Part shown: positions 33,003-40,475 of the stretch, piece after piece
Layout of the letters: every line of letters starts with the position of its first letter
How positions within the stretch are numbered: position 1 is the first letter of the stretch
Origin: an uncultured Porphyromonadaceae bacterium
Lineage (GTDB): Bacteria; Bacteroidota; Bacteroidia; Bacteroidales; Muribaculaceae
Assembly: GCA_947176605.1 (NCBI GenBank)
Contig: CAMWRH010000018.1
Location: 1 to 47,926 of the forward strand
DNA length: 47,926 bases
Reading direction: 5' to 3'
Program-made: the position numbers and the translations under genes
The notes under the pieces: model-generated
Told to the model about the DNA's origin: nothing
The model's database searches: none
What the model saw: only the letters and a program-made list of their open reading frames with translations

Positions 33003-34235
33003 GTGGTCTCTACAACTGAAAATTCACACATACCCCCGGAGGTGGAACGCGCCAAGCAGCGATTCTCCATCATAGGGAATTCTCCGGTACTCACCGATGC
33101 CATACTTCGCGCCATCAAGGTGGCACCGATTGATCTTTCGGTGCTCGTCATCGGCGAAAGCGGCACCGGCAAGGAGTTCTTCCCTCAGATTATCCACACC
33201 TCCGGAGCGCGTAAACATAAGAAATATATCGCCGTCAACTGCGGCGCCATACCGGAAGGCACCATCGACTCCGAACTTTTCGGCCACGAGAAAGGCTCCT
33301 TTACCGGTGCCGTGGCCACCCGGAAGGGGTATTTCGAAGAAGCCGACGGAGGCACCATATTCCTGGATGAAGTGGCCGAGCTCCCGCTCACCACCCAGGC
33401 CCGCCTGCTGCGTGTGCTGGAATCGGGTGAGTTCATGAAGGTGGGTTCATCCACGGTGCAGCGCACTAATGTGCGTATCGTGGCGGCCACTAATGTAGAC
33501 CTGATCAAGGCCGTAAGGAAAGGGAAATTCCGCGAGGACCTGTATTACCGTCTTTCGACGGTGCTCATCAATGTGCCGCCGCTGCACGAACGTGGCGACG
33601 ACGCGCTGATGCTGGCCCGGCGTTTCGCAGCCTCTTTTTCCGAACGCTATATGACGGAGCCGATACAGTTCTCCGACGAAGCCCGGCGCGCGATTCTGCT
33701 ATACCGCTGGCCCGGCAATGTGAGGCAGCTGAAGAATATAGTGGAGCAGCTGGCCCTCTTTCATGCGGGTGAGGAAATCTCACGGCGCACCCTCCTCGAA
33801 GCCCTTCCCGCCCCCGAACGCCCCGGGGAGCCTGAAAGCATCCCGGTGGCCGACATACATACCTATGAGCAAGAACGCGAGTTTCTCTGGCAGACCCTCT
33901 TCGCCCTGAAAAGCGAAATCGCAGAGCTACGCGCCATAATAGGAGTCGGCACTCATGGAGCCGCTGCCGAGCAGACACGCGCACTGTTGCCAAAGCTCCC
34001 TCCACGGGGCGCATCAGCCGACACAGGCACCTCCTCCACAGGCCACGGAATGCTCCACGAAGTGCTCGCCGAGAAGGAGACACCGCCCCTCTCGCTCGAA
34101 GACACCGAACGCGAAGCCATCGCCGAAGCCCTGCGCCGCAACGGCGGCGACAAGCGCCGCGCCGCCGAGCAGCTTGGCATCTCTCCACGCACCCTCTACC
34201 GCAAAATTCACGACTTCGGTCTGACCGACCTCTAA
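33003..34235 (+). CDS. Sigma-54-dependent transcriptional activator
   Basis: The 410-residue protein is an AAA+ enhancer-binding protein with almost no N-terminal sensor: the AAA+ domain starts near residue 20. Walker A is GESGTGKE (51-58), the sigma-54-contact loop reads GSFTGA (98-103) where GAFTGA is usual, Walker B is GGTIFLDE (116-123), and a Fis-type helix-turn-helix (RRAAEQLGISPRTLYRKI) ends the protein. The start is a GTG; no in-frame ATG precedes the AAA+ core. It is the first gene of a run with lptE and secG, conserved in Bacteroidota. What it senses and controls is unknown. Confidence 0.9.
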   Translation: MVSTTENSHIPPEVERAKQRFSIIGNSPVLTDAILRAIKVAPIDLSVLVIGESGTGKEFFPQIIHTSGARKHKKYIAVNCGAIPEGTIDSELFGHEKGSFTGAVATRKGYFEEADGGTIFLDEVAELPLTTQARLLRVLESGEFMKVGSSTVQRTNVRIVAATNVDLIKAVRKGKFREDLYYRLSTVLINVPPLHERGDDALMLARRFAASFSERYMTEPIQFSDEARRAILLYRWPGNVRQLKNIVEQLALFHAGEEISRRTLLEALPAPERPGEPESIPVADIHTYEQEREFLWQTLFALKSEIAELRAIIGVGTHGAAAEQTRALLPKLPPRGASADTGTSSTGHGMLHEVLAEKETPPLSLEDTEREAIAEALRRNGGDKRRAAEQLGISPRTLYRKIHDFGLTDL

Positions 34236-34258
34236 CTCTCCGTCATCCCCCCCTGCAG

Positions 34259-34789
34259 ATGAGACGCATATCCATTTCAATCCCTCTGCTTATCGCCATG
34301 GTAATCATGACGCTCGCATGTGGGCTCTCCTCATGCCGTATCAGCTATAAGCTGAATGGATCGGCTATAAATTATGACCTGTACAAGACGATACACGTAT
34401 CGGAATTCCCCATACGCGCGGCACTCGTATACCCCCCGCTACAGCAGGAGTTCCAGAATCAGCTGATGGATGCCATCACCCGCCAGACGCGCCTGCAGAT
34501 CATCGACGGCAACGCCGATGCCGAAATCACCGGCGAAATCACCGGCTACGCACTCTCGCCGCAAGCCGTGGGCGAGGATGCCTACGCCACCGAAACCCGA
34601 CTGACCATCACGGTGCACGTAAAGTATACCGACAATATCAATCCGGCCAACAACGTCGACCAGTCGTTCTCGGCCTATCGGCAGTTCAGTTCGTCGCTGC
34701 TGCTGATTGATGTGCAGGATGAACTCTGTCAGGAAATCTGCGACGAACTTGTAGACCTCATATTCAACGCGACTCTCGGCAACTGGTGA
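34259..34789 (+). CDS. lptE: LptE-family lipopolysaccharide assembly lipoprotein
   Basis: The 176-residue protein has a lipoprotein signal with the lipobox LSSC (Cys26). The mature part resembles the Bacteroidota LptE family: YKLNGSAINYDLYKTIHVSEF, a Leu/Gln-rich helix (LQQEFQNQLMDAI), and DAEITGEITGY. LptE plugs LptD and helps place lipopolysaccharide in the outer membrane. It starts 23 bases after the sigma-54 activator ends. The LPS-related genes at 20745-24566 fit the same envelope theme but are not linked by transcription. Confidence 0.85.
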   Translation: MRRISISIPLLIAMVIMTLACGLSSCRISYKLNGSAINYDLYKTIHVSEFPIRAALVYPPLQQEFQNQLMDAITRQTRLQIIDGNADAEITGEITGYALSPQAVGEDAYATETRLTITVHVKYTDNINPANNVDQSFSAYRQFSSSLLLIDVQDELCQEICDELVDLIFNATLGNW

Positions 34790-34830
34790 TTGCACAGGCC
34801 GCCGATCATCAACACGTATCACCATAACCC

Positions 34831-35322
34831 ATGCATCACGACATATCCTACCCGGAAGCCCTAAGACTGCTTGAAAAATACCCGTATTTCATATACGCGG
34901 CAATCATGGCGCTCCCCCTCGCTCCCGACGAGGAGGCACGTCAGCGCCTCCAGGCCGTCATAAGCCTCAATACTCCGGGCAAACAGCACGTAGCCACTAC
35001 CCATCAGGCACCTCCGAAAAAGCACCCCCTCACCACGGGCGATGCCATCGACGCTTTCCTGGCCGGTCATGACGCTCCGACAGCATCATCGACTGCCTAC
35101 GTACCGGGCGACGGACTCCCGGAAGCCCCGGCCGCCGCACCCCACACCCCTAAGAAAGAGACGGATCCGCTCCCTTCGCTCATAAAAAATCGCAAATATG
35201 CCGAGGCTTTGGCAATTATTGAGGAGTTAAATTTGAAAAATCCGGAAAAAAGTATTTACTTTGCAGACCAAATACGCTTCCTTAAGAAGCTTATTATAAA
35301 TCAAGAAAAAGCAAACTGTTAA
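34831..35322 (+). CDS. Hypothetical protein between lptE and secG
   Basis: The 163-residue protein has no signal peptide. The first 50 residues form helices (YPEALRLLEKYPYFIYAAIMALPLAPDEEARQRL). A Pro/Thr/Ala-rich middle follows (about 60-115), and the C-terminus (PSLIKNRKYAEALAIIEELNLKNPEKSIYFADQIRFLKKL) is a TPR-like helical pair. It lies in the lptE-secG run, four bases before secG. This small helical gene is seen in the same place in other Bacteroidota as far as I recall. No function is known to me. Confidence 0.75.
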   Translation: MHHDISYPEALRLLEKYPYFIYAAIMALPLAPDEEARQRLQAVISLNTPGKQHVATTHQAPPKKHPLTTGDAIDAFLAGHDAPTASSTAYVPGDGLPEAPAAAPHTPKKETDPLPSLIKNRKYAEALAIIEELNLKNPEKSIYFADQIRFLKKLIINQEKANC

Positions 35323-35325
35323 AAT

Positions 35326-35652
35326 ATGTACATTTTTCTCAGCATCCTAATCGTTCTGGCATGCGTGCTGCTCATCGCCGTAGTGCTCATCCAGAAGTCA
35401 AAAGGGGGCGGTCTGGCCTCCGATTATTCAAGCGGCAACCAGTATCTCGGCTACCGCAAGACCACCGATTTCATTGAAAAGGCCACATGGGGTCTGGGCA
35501 TCTTCATCTGCGTGGTGAGCATCCTCGCATCGTTCGCCATCAAGACACCCGTCACCCGCTCAGCCATCGAGACCAAAGCTCCGGCCACCACTCCGGCTGC
35601 CGCTCCGGCCTCTACTCCGGCTCCGGCCAACCAGGTGCCCGCAGCGAAATAA
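35326..35652 (+). CDS. secG: Protein-export membrane protein SecG
   Basis: SecG is the small third subunit of the SecYEG translocon. The 108-residue protein has two transmembrane helices (about residues 2-21 and 53-72) around the conserved loop QKSKGGGLASDYSSGNQYLGYRKTTDF. A Pro/Ala/Thr-rich C-terminal tail follows, as is common in Bacteroidota. It is the last gene of the run starting at 33003, and a very stable hairpin follows. Confidence 0.92.
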   Translation: MYIFLSILIVLACVLLIAVVLIQKSKGGGLASDYSSGNQYLGYRKTTDFIEKATWGLGIFICVVSILASFAIKTPVTRSAIETKAPATTPAAAPASTPAPANQVPAAK

Positions 35653-35697
35653 TCCGCCTCAAGATCAATCCGGCCTCCGGTCTCCGGATTCCGGATT

Positions 35698-35766
35698 CAT
35701 ACCGGCTCTCCGGCCATACGCACCCTTCCGCTTCGGAGGAGTGCGTATGGCCGGAGGGTCGGTATG
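35698..35766 (+). terminator. Long compound hairpin after secG
   Basis: A perfect 16-base-pair stem (35708-35723 with 35741-35756) carries a smaller CCTTCCG/CGGAGG stem in its loop. It is extended outside a 3-base internal loop by CATACCG (35698-35704) and CGGTATG (35760-35766). It probably ends or protects the secG transcript. There is no T-run right after it. Confidence 0.6.
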
Positions 35767-35897
35767 TGTATATACATCCGCATCCCCTCCAGGCAATCCG
35801 CGCCATGAAGTCCACGCGGCTGACCCTGTGCATGACCCGGCTGCCGACCCCTCAAATTGACGTCCCGAATCCTGACTGTGCTAAATTTTACACTCTT

Positions 35898-35931
35898 TTT
35901 GGTACAGACTCCATATTTTTCACTAATTTTG
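35898..35931 (+). promoter_or_regulatory. Candidate promoter of the steroid-reductase operon
   Basis: TTTG (35898-35901) precedes TAATTTTG (35924-35931) by 22 bases, slightly longer than the usual 19-21. Transcription would begin near 35937, about 63 bases before the ATG at 36000. Confidence 0.55.
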
Positions 35932-35999
35932 TATGTTAAGCTCAATCGGCCGCGACCAATCGGCCGACAGCCACCGACACTTTCTATATCCGACAGCAT

Positions 36000-36794
36000 A
36001 TGTTTGATACCGACATATATTATTCAGTGGTGATAGGCATGGTCATTCTGGCTGCCATCGTATTCATCGCACTGCAACGCGTCACTCCCGGATACGGCAT
36101 GACCTACGACCGCAAGTGGGGTCCGGCCATCAACAACCGTATAGGCTGGGTGCTGATGGAGGCTCCCGTATTCCTCACCATGCTCCTGATGTGGATCATG
36201 GCCCCCCCGGAGCGGCGCGATGCCGCCCCTACGGTAGTGATGACGCTGCTGTTTCTGCTGCATTATTTCCAAAGGTCGTTTGTGTTCCCGCTGATGATCA
36301 AGGGCACGAGCAAGATGCCCCTGTCGATAATCCTGTCGGGAGTAACATTCAATCTGCTAAATGCCTACATGATAGGAGGATGGTTCTTCTATCTCACTCC
36401 GCCGCCACATATCTTCGGCCACTCGGGATATCCGGCCGACTGGCTGTCATCGCCGATATTCATACTGGGCACCCTCGTCTTTGCAGCCGGCATGGGCATC
36501 AACCTGCATTCCGACCATATAATACGCAGCCTGCGCAAGCCGGGCGACACGAATCATTACATACCGCGCGGAGGGATGTTCCGCTACGTGACTTCGGCCA
36601 ATTACTTCGGCGAACTGCTCGAATGGTCGGGATTCGCACTGCTCACCTGGTCGCTGCCGGGGGTAGTGTTCGCCATATGGACATTCGCCAATCTCGCCCC
36701 CCGCGCCAAGGCCACCCATGGCCGCTATATCGAAAAATTCGGCGATAGCTATGCATCTCTCCGACGCCGATACATCATACCGTTCATCTATTGA
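36000..36794 (+). CDS. Steroid 5-alpha-reductase family protein (SRD5A1/2-like)
   Basis: The 264-residue protein is an integral membrane NADPH-dependent reductase expected to reduce the delta-4 double bond of 3-oxo steroids or bile acids to the 5-alpha form. The C-terminal third is strikingly like animal SRD5A: NLHSDHIIRSLRKPGD (168-183), PRGGMFRYVTSANYFGELLEW (189-209) and RRRYIIPFIY at the end. Glu54 (in LMEAPVF) and Tyr89 (in HYFQRSF) match by position the residues that hold the 3-keto group in SRD5A2. About six or seven hydrophobic helices are visible. It leads a five-gene unit with two more oxidoreductases. Lipid or other sterol substrates cannot be excluded. Confidence 0.88.
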   Translation: MFDTDIYYSVVIGMVILAAIVFIALQRVTPGYGMTYDRKWGPAINNRIGWVLMEAPVFLTMLLMWIMAPPERRDAAPTVVMTLLFLLHYFQRSFVFPLMIKGTSKMPLSIILSGVTFNLLNAYMIGGWFFYLTPPPHIFGHSGYPADWLSSPIFILGTLVFAAGMGINLHSDHIIRSLRKPGDTNHYIPRGGMFRYVTSANYFGELLEWSGFALLTWSLPGVVFAIWTFANLAPRAKATHGRYIEKFGDSYASLRRRYIIPFIY

Positions 36795-36818
36795 ACTCCC
36801 TCCTCCACTATACACACA

Positions 36819-38036
36819 ATGCTTTTCACACCTGCCAATATCGGTCCGGTGACTTTGCGTAACCGCACCATACGCTCCGCCGCCTTCGAAGGGATGGGGC
36901 GCGACAATAACCCTACGCCTCAGCTGCGCGACTACCACTGGAGTGTGGCCGACGGTGGCGTGGGGATGACCACCCTGGCCTATGCCGGAATATGCCGCTC
37001 GGCCCTTTCTTTCGATACCCAGCTGTGGCTTCGCCCGGAGATTGTCCCAAGTTTGCGGGAGATTACCGACGGCATTCACCAGCGCGGCGCGAAGGCCTCG
37101 ATACAGATAGGCCATTGCGGCAACATGACACATATCCGCACCGCCGGAGGTATCCCGGTAGCCCCGAATACGGGCTTCAACCTCTACTCACCCACCATTT
37201 GCCGCGGACTCCGCCACGATGAGCTCCGTCAGCTGGCTCGCGATTTCGGCAACGCCGTGCGCACCGCACGTGATGCCGGATTCGACTGTGTTGAGGTACA
37301 TGCCGGACACGGATACCTCATCTCCCAGTTCCTGTCGCCTTACACCAACCGCCGCCGCGACCGCTTCGGCGGGTCGCTCGACAACCGCATGACGTTCATG
37401 CACATGTGTCTTGATGAGGTCATGACGGCGGCCGGATCGGATATGGGCGTGCTCGTGAAGACCAATATGCGCGACGGCTTCAAAGGCGGACTCGATATCG
37501 ACGACTGCCTCACGGTGGCCCGCAATATCGAAAGCCACGGCGTGCATGCCCTCGTGCTCTCGGGTGGATTCGTAAGCAAGGCCCCGATGTATGTGATGCG
37601 CGGCGAAATGCCGATCTGGACCATGACCCACTACATGAAGCAGCTATGGCTGAAATACGGCGTGCGCATGGCCGGAAAGTTCATGATCCGCCCCGAGCAT
37701 TTCGAGCCACTGTATTTCCTCGAGGATGCCCGCCGCTTCCGCGCCGAGCTGAAGATGCCGCTGGTGTATGTGGGTGGAGTAATCGACCGTCCCGGTGCCG
37801 ACAAGGTGATGGCAGAGGGGTTTGAGTTCGTGCAGATGGGACGCGCCCTGCTCAATGAGCCCGATTTCGTCAACCGCATGAAGGCCGACTCGTCCCACCG
37901 CTGCGGATGCGACCACGTCAACTACTGCATCGCCCGCATGTATTCAAAGGAGATGGCATGCCATAAGCATCTTAAAGAGCAGCTTCCCCCGGCCATAATG
38001 CGCGAAATAAAGAAAATCAAGGAGCGCGACGTATGA
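36819..38036 (+). CDS. Old Yellow Enzyme-type flavin reductase (candidate 5-beta-reductase)
   Basis: The 405-residue protein is an FMN TIM-barrel of the NADH:flavin oxidoreductase family: the N-terminal LFTPANIGPVTLRNR, QIGHCGN (97-102), HAGHGYLISQF (161-171) and FGGSLDNR (183-190). It ends after the barrel and lacks the FAD/NAD(P) domain of BaiCD-like bile-acid reductases. Four cysteines near the end (362, 364, 370, 381) may hold an iron-sulfur cluster, though their spacing differs from the usual C-x2-C-x3-C-x11-C. In gut Bacteroidota such enzymes act as 5-beta-reductases on 3-oxo-delta-4 bile acids; the role here is inferred. It overlaps the next gene by ATGA. Confidence 0.85.
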   Translation: MLFTPANIGPVTLRNRTIRSAAFEGMGRDNNPTPQLRDYHWSVADGGVGMTTLAYAGICRSALSFDTQLWLRPEIVPSLREITDGIHQRGAKASIQIGHCGNMTHIRTAGGIPVAPNTGFNLYSPTICRGLRHDELRQLARDFGNAVRTARDAGFDCVEVHAGHGYLISQFLSPYTNRRRDRFGGSLDNRMTFMHMCLDEVMTAAGSDMGVLVKTNMRDGFKGGLDIDDCLTVARNIESHGVHALVLSGGFVSKAPMYVMRGEMPIWTMTHYMKQLWLKYGVRMAGKFMIRPEHFEPLYFLEDARRFRAELKMPLVYVGGVIDRPGADKVMAEGFEFVQMGRALLNEPDFVNRMKADSSHRCGCDHVNYCIARMYSKEMACHKHLKEQLPPAIMREIKKIKERDV

Positions 38037-38839
38037 AAAAAACTCTGAAGGGTAAGCTGGCCATTGTCACCGGCGCTTCCGGCGGAATAGGGCTGGAATT
38101 CTGCAAGACTCTGGCAGAGCGTGGCATGGTCCTGCTGATGATTTCGATTGACGACGAGCCCCTGCGCGAGGCGGCGGCGCTTGTGGCGGAGGTGTATGGC
38201 GTTGAGACACATCCCCTCACCCTCGACCTCTGCCGCGAGGATGCCCCCGACAGGATCTTCGGCTATCTGGAGAATCTTGACCTCGATCCGGTGATGCTTA
38301 TCAACAATGCCGGAATCTTCTCTTTCGCTCCTGCCACCGAAATCGCTGAAAGGAAGGTGCAGGCGTTCATCGATCTGCACGTACATGCCGCCACGATGCT
38401 GAGCATCCGCTTTGCCTCCTACTTCCGCCAGAGAGGAGGGGGATATATACTCAACATGAGTTCGATGTCGTGCTGGATGCCGATGCCCGGACTGTCGATG
38501 TATGCCGCCACAAAGGCCTATATCCGGGTGTTCAGCCGTGCGCTGCATTACGAGATGCGCGACTATGGGGTGAAGGTGATGGTGGCATGTCCCGGCGGAA
38601 TAGCCACCGACCTGTTCGGACTCCCCGACAATCTGAAGCGTCTCGCCCTGCGTCTGGGAGCCATCGCTCGCCCCGAGGTGTTCGCACGCCGGGCCGTGCG
38701 CCGGCTGCTGCGCGGACGCAAGCAGTATGTCAACGGTCTGACCAACCGCATGGCGATTCTCTTCATCGGATGCCTCCCCACCCGGGCCCGCATGATGGTA
38801 AAGCACCGCCTGCTCGACCGTGGAATCACCCGCCCCTGA
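38033..38839 (+). CDS. Short-chain dehydrogenase (candidate hydroxysteroid dehydrogenase)
   Basis: The 268-residue protein has a Rossmann fold with TGASGGIG (13-20) for cofactor binding, NNAG near residue 87, the catalytic Ser in NMSSMS (near 142) and YAATK (near 157), followed by the PGGIATDL loop. The C-terminal 60 residues are basic with a hydrophobic patch (RMAILFIGCLP), as in the 17-beta-HSD12-like branch of the family. In this gene setting a 3-beta-hydroxysteroid dehydrogenase is the best guess. The ATG overlaps the preceding stop by four bases, so the two enzymes are translationally coupled. Confidence 0.85.
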   Translation: MKKTLKGKLAIVTGASGGIGLEFCKTLAERGMVLLMISIDDEPLREAAALVAEVYGVETHPLTLDLCREDAPDRIFGYLENLDLDPVMLINNAGIFSFAPATEIAERKVQAFIDLHVHAATMLSIRFASYFRQRGGGYILNMSSMSCWMPMPGLSMYAATKAYIRVFSRALHYEMRDYGVKVMVACPGGIATDLFGLPDNLKRLALRLGAIARPEVFARRAVRRLLRGRKQYVNGLTNRMAILFIGCLPTRARMMVKHRLLDRGITRP

Positions 38840-38874
38840 GGCGCAGACGCAGCTCTGCAGATTTATGACTGGTT

Positions 38875-39240
38875 ATGGGCCGACGATTCGTTTTCTCTAC
38901 ATCCACCGAACTGGTGCGGGTGCCGCCGGAAACGCTGGTATACATCTCTGCCGACGGCAACTACTCCGTCGTAGTCACCGCCGATGGAGAGCGGCTTCTG
39001 CTCACCATGCAGCTCGGACAGATGGAACGCCGCATAGGCGACATGGCCGACAGCAGTGAGCATCGCTTTATCAGAATAGGTAAGAGTCTGATTGTCAACC
39101 GCGATTACATCGCCCTTATCAATCCCGTGCGGCAGCGGCTCATACTGTCTGACTGCCGCACATTCCGCCATGAAGTGTCGGCCTCAAAGGAGGCACTGAA
39201 GGCTTTGAAGGATCTCTTGGAAAAGGAGGCTATACAATGA
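38875..39240 (+). CDS. Stand-alone LytTR DNA-binding protein
   Basis: The 121-residue protein is almost only a LytTR domain: VYISADGNYSVVV near residues 22-34, FIRIGKSLIVNRDYIALINP near 65-84, and the C-terminal VSASKEALKALKDLL helix. There is no receiver, sensor or membrane domain, so it may bind a small ligand or partner protein. It starts 35 bases after the dehydrogenase, on the same strand, and its stop overlaps the next gene (ATGA). A local regulator of this operon is the simplest reading. Confidence 0.85.
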   Translation: MGRRFVFSTSTELVRVPPETLVYISADGNYSVVVTADGERLLLTMQLGQMERRIGDMADSSEHRFIRIGKSLIVNRDYIALINPVRQRLILSDCRTFRHEVSASKEALKALKDLLEKEAIQ

Positions 39241-40118
39241 AAGACCGACATAACGATATCAATGATGATGAAATACGCATCATCTCTACCGATGACCCCG
39301 TATCCCGTCCTGACCGCAAGCCCCGCAAACGGACAGTAGCCGTGCTCTGTGGCATCGTCTCGTTCGTGCTGCTGGCAGCAGTGGCCTTAATCCTCTTCCT
39401 TCCGAAGGTTACGGATCCGGAAGCCGGAACCCCTATCCCGGCGGCGGCAACCCTGAAAGCCGTCAATACGAATCCGGCTCCCGCCGAAATGGCTCCTACG
39501 GCACCCTCTCCGGCCTACACGCTGCGCTCAGACACAGCCGTCAACGGCATCCACCTCACGTTCCTTACTCCGGTCAATGCGACCCCGGTGCTTGAAGTAG
39601 GCAATGCCGTGATCAATGATTCCACCCCGGTACTGATCGCCCAGGCTGCCGACATACGGGGCGACAACGGCGAAATCGTAGGTGCGTTTATACTTAAGGG
39701 CAGACTGATCAGCAAAAGTGAGGCAAAGGCGGGTTTCTGCTCTATAATCAACGGGGAGGTGACGTTAGGTGTGGCTGATGCGACTCCGATGTTTGAACAG
39801 GCTCTTGTGGCTGATGGATATTTCTTCCGCCAGTACCCGCTTATCGCCGGTGGCCAGATGGTGGAGAACAAGCCCAAAGGGCGCTCCATACGCAAGGCCC
39901 TGGCGGAGACCGACGGCCGCCTCAGCGTAGTAATAAGCACCGAACGCGTCACATTCCACGACTTCTCCCAAGCCCTCGCGGAGGCAGGAGTGCGCAACGC
40001 CATCTATCTCACCGGAGGCTCTACCTACGGGCGCTACACCGATGCCGACGGCGCTGTATCTGTCTTCGGACACTACTGGAAAGACACCCCCAACGTCAAC
40101 TATATCGTCTGGCGCTGA
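39237..40118 (+). CDS. Membrane-anchored phosphodiester glycosidase (DUF2233/NAGPA-like)
   Basis: The 293-residue protein has a charged N-terminus, one transmembrane helix (about residues 34-56, VAVLCGIVSFVLLAAVALILFLP), a Pro/Ala-rich spacer, and a C-terminal domain of the NAGPA/DUF2233 type (about 95-293): KPKGRSIRKAL, an IYLTGGSTYGRY segment, and the final NVNYIVWR. Family members cleave phosphodiester-linked sugars or related bonds outside the cytoplasm. Coupled to the LytTR gene by ATGA. Its link to steroid metabolism is unknown, and it might belong to a separate function carried in the same transcript. Confidence 0.8.
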   Translation: MKDRHNDINDDEIRIISTDDPVSRPDRKPRKRTVAVLCGIVSFVLLAAVALILFLPKVTDPEAGTPIPAAATLKAVNTNPAPAEMAPTAPSPAYTLRSDTAVNGIHLTFLTPVNATPVLEVGNAVINDSTPVLIAQAADIRGDNGEIVGAFILKGRLISKSEAKAGFCSIINGEVTLGVADATPMFEQALVADGYFFRQYPLIAGGQMVENKPKGRSIRKALAETDGRLSVVISTERVTFHDFSQALAEAGVRNAIYLTGGSTYGRYTDADGAVSVFGHYWKDTPNVNYIVWR

Positions 40119-40216
40119 GTCGCTCCTCCCCTGTCATGCCCGGCCGGTGCATGCCATGCGTCCCCGGCCATCCCTACACAAGGCATTTCATACATCTCTG
40201 ACGGCACTTCATACAA

Positions 40217-40250
40217 ATCCGGCGCATCCTCTTCGCCGGATGATTTTTTT
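40217..40250 (+). terminator. Intrinsic terminator of the steroid-reductase operon
   Basis: ATCCGGCG (40217-40224) pairs with CGCCGGAT (40234-40241) and is followed by GA and seven Ts (40244-40250). It is a classical rho-independent terminator, about 100 bases after the last stop. Confidence 0.88.
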
Positions 40251-40394
40251 ATACGAAATTCGCAGCATGAAAATGTGAATCGACATTCACTACGCTTCCT
40301 TGCTCCCGGGCTCGCTGTCCCGGGCTCTTATATCGGTTACATCACTCAAAGTCACGCTACCCGTAAGTTGCCGCATAGGGATGCGGATATGGAA

Positions 40395-40426
40395 AGCCCC
40401 GGCTGAATCAGCAGTCAGCCGGGGTT
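40395..40426 (-). terminator. Hairpin downstream of purT
   Basis: CCCCGGCTGA (40397-40406) pairs with TCAGCCGGGG (40415-40424), extended outside by a G-T pair and one A-T pair, with an 8-base loop. On the reverse strand CTTTCC follows. It is about 50 bases after the purT stop. Confidence 0.65.
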
Positions 40427-40475
40427 GATTGTATCTGTGCCGCTGCCGAAGGCGGAGGCGCAGTGTCTGTCGGTC

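Larger units (their letters stand above)
35653..35999. other. Gene-free interval between secG and the steroid-reductase operon
   Basis: The 347 bases hold the hairpin at 35698-35766 and the candidate promoter at 35898-35931. The last 120 bases are AT-rich. No credible gene was found. Confidence 0.7.
40119..40475. other. Gene-free interval between convergent units
   Basis: The 357 bases carry an intrinsic terminator for the forward operon (40217-40250), a small palindrome GTGAATCGACATTCAC near 40275-40290, and a hairpin for the reverse purT transcript (40397-40424). No coding frame is credible. Confidence 0.7.
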
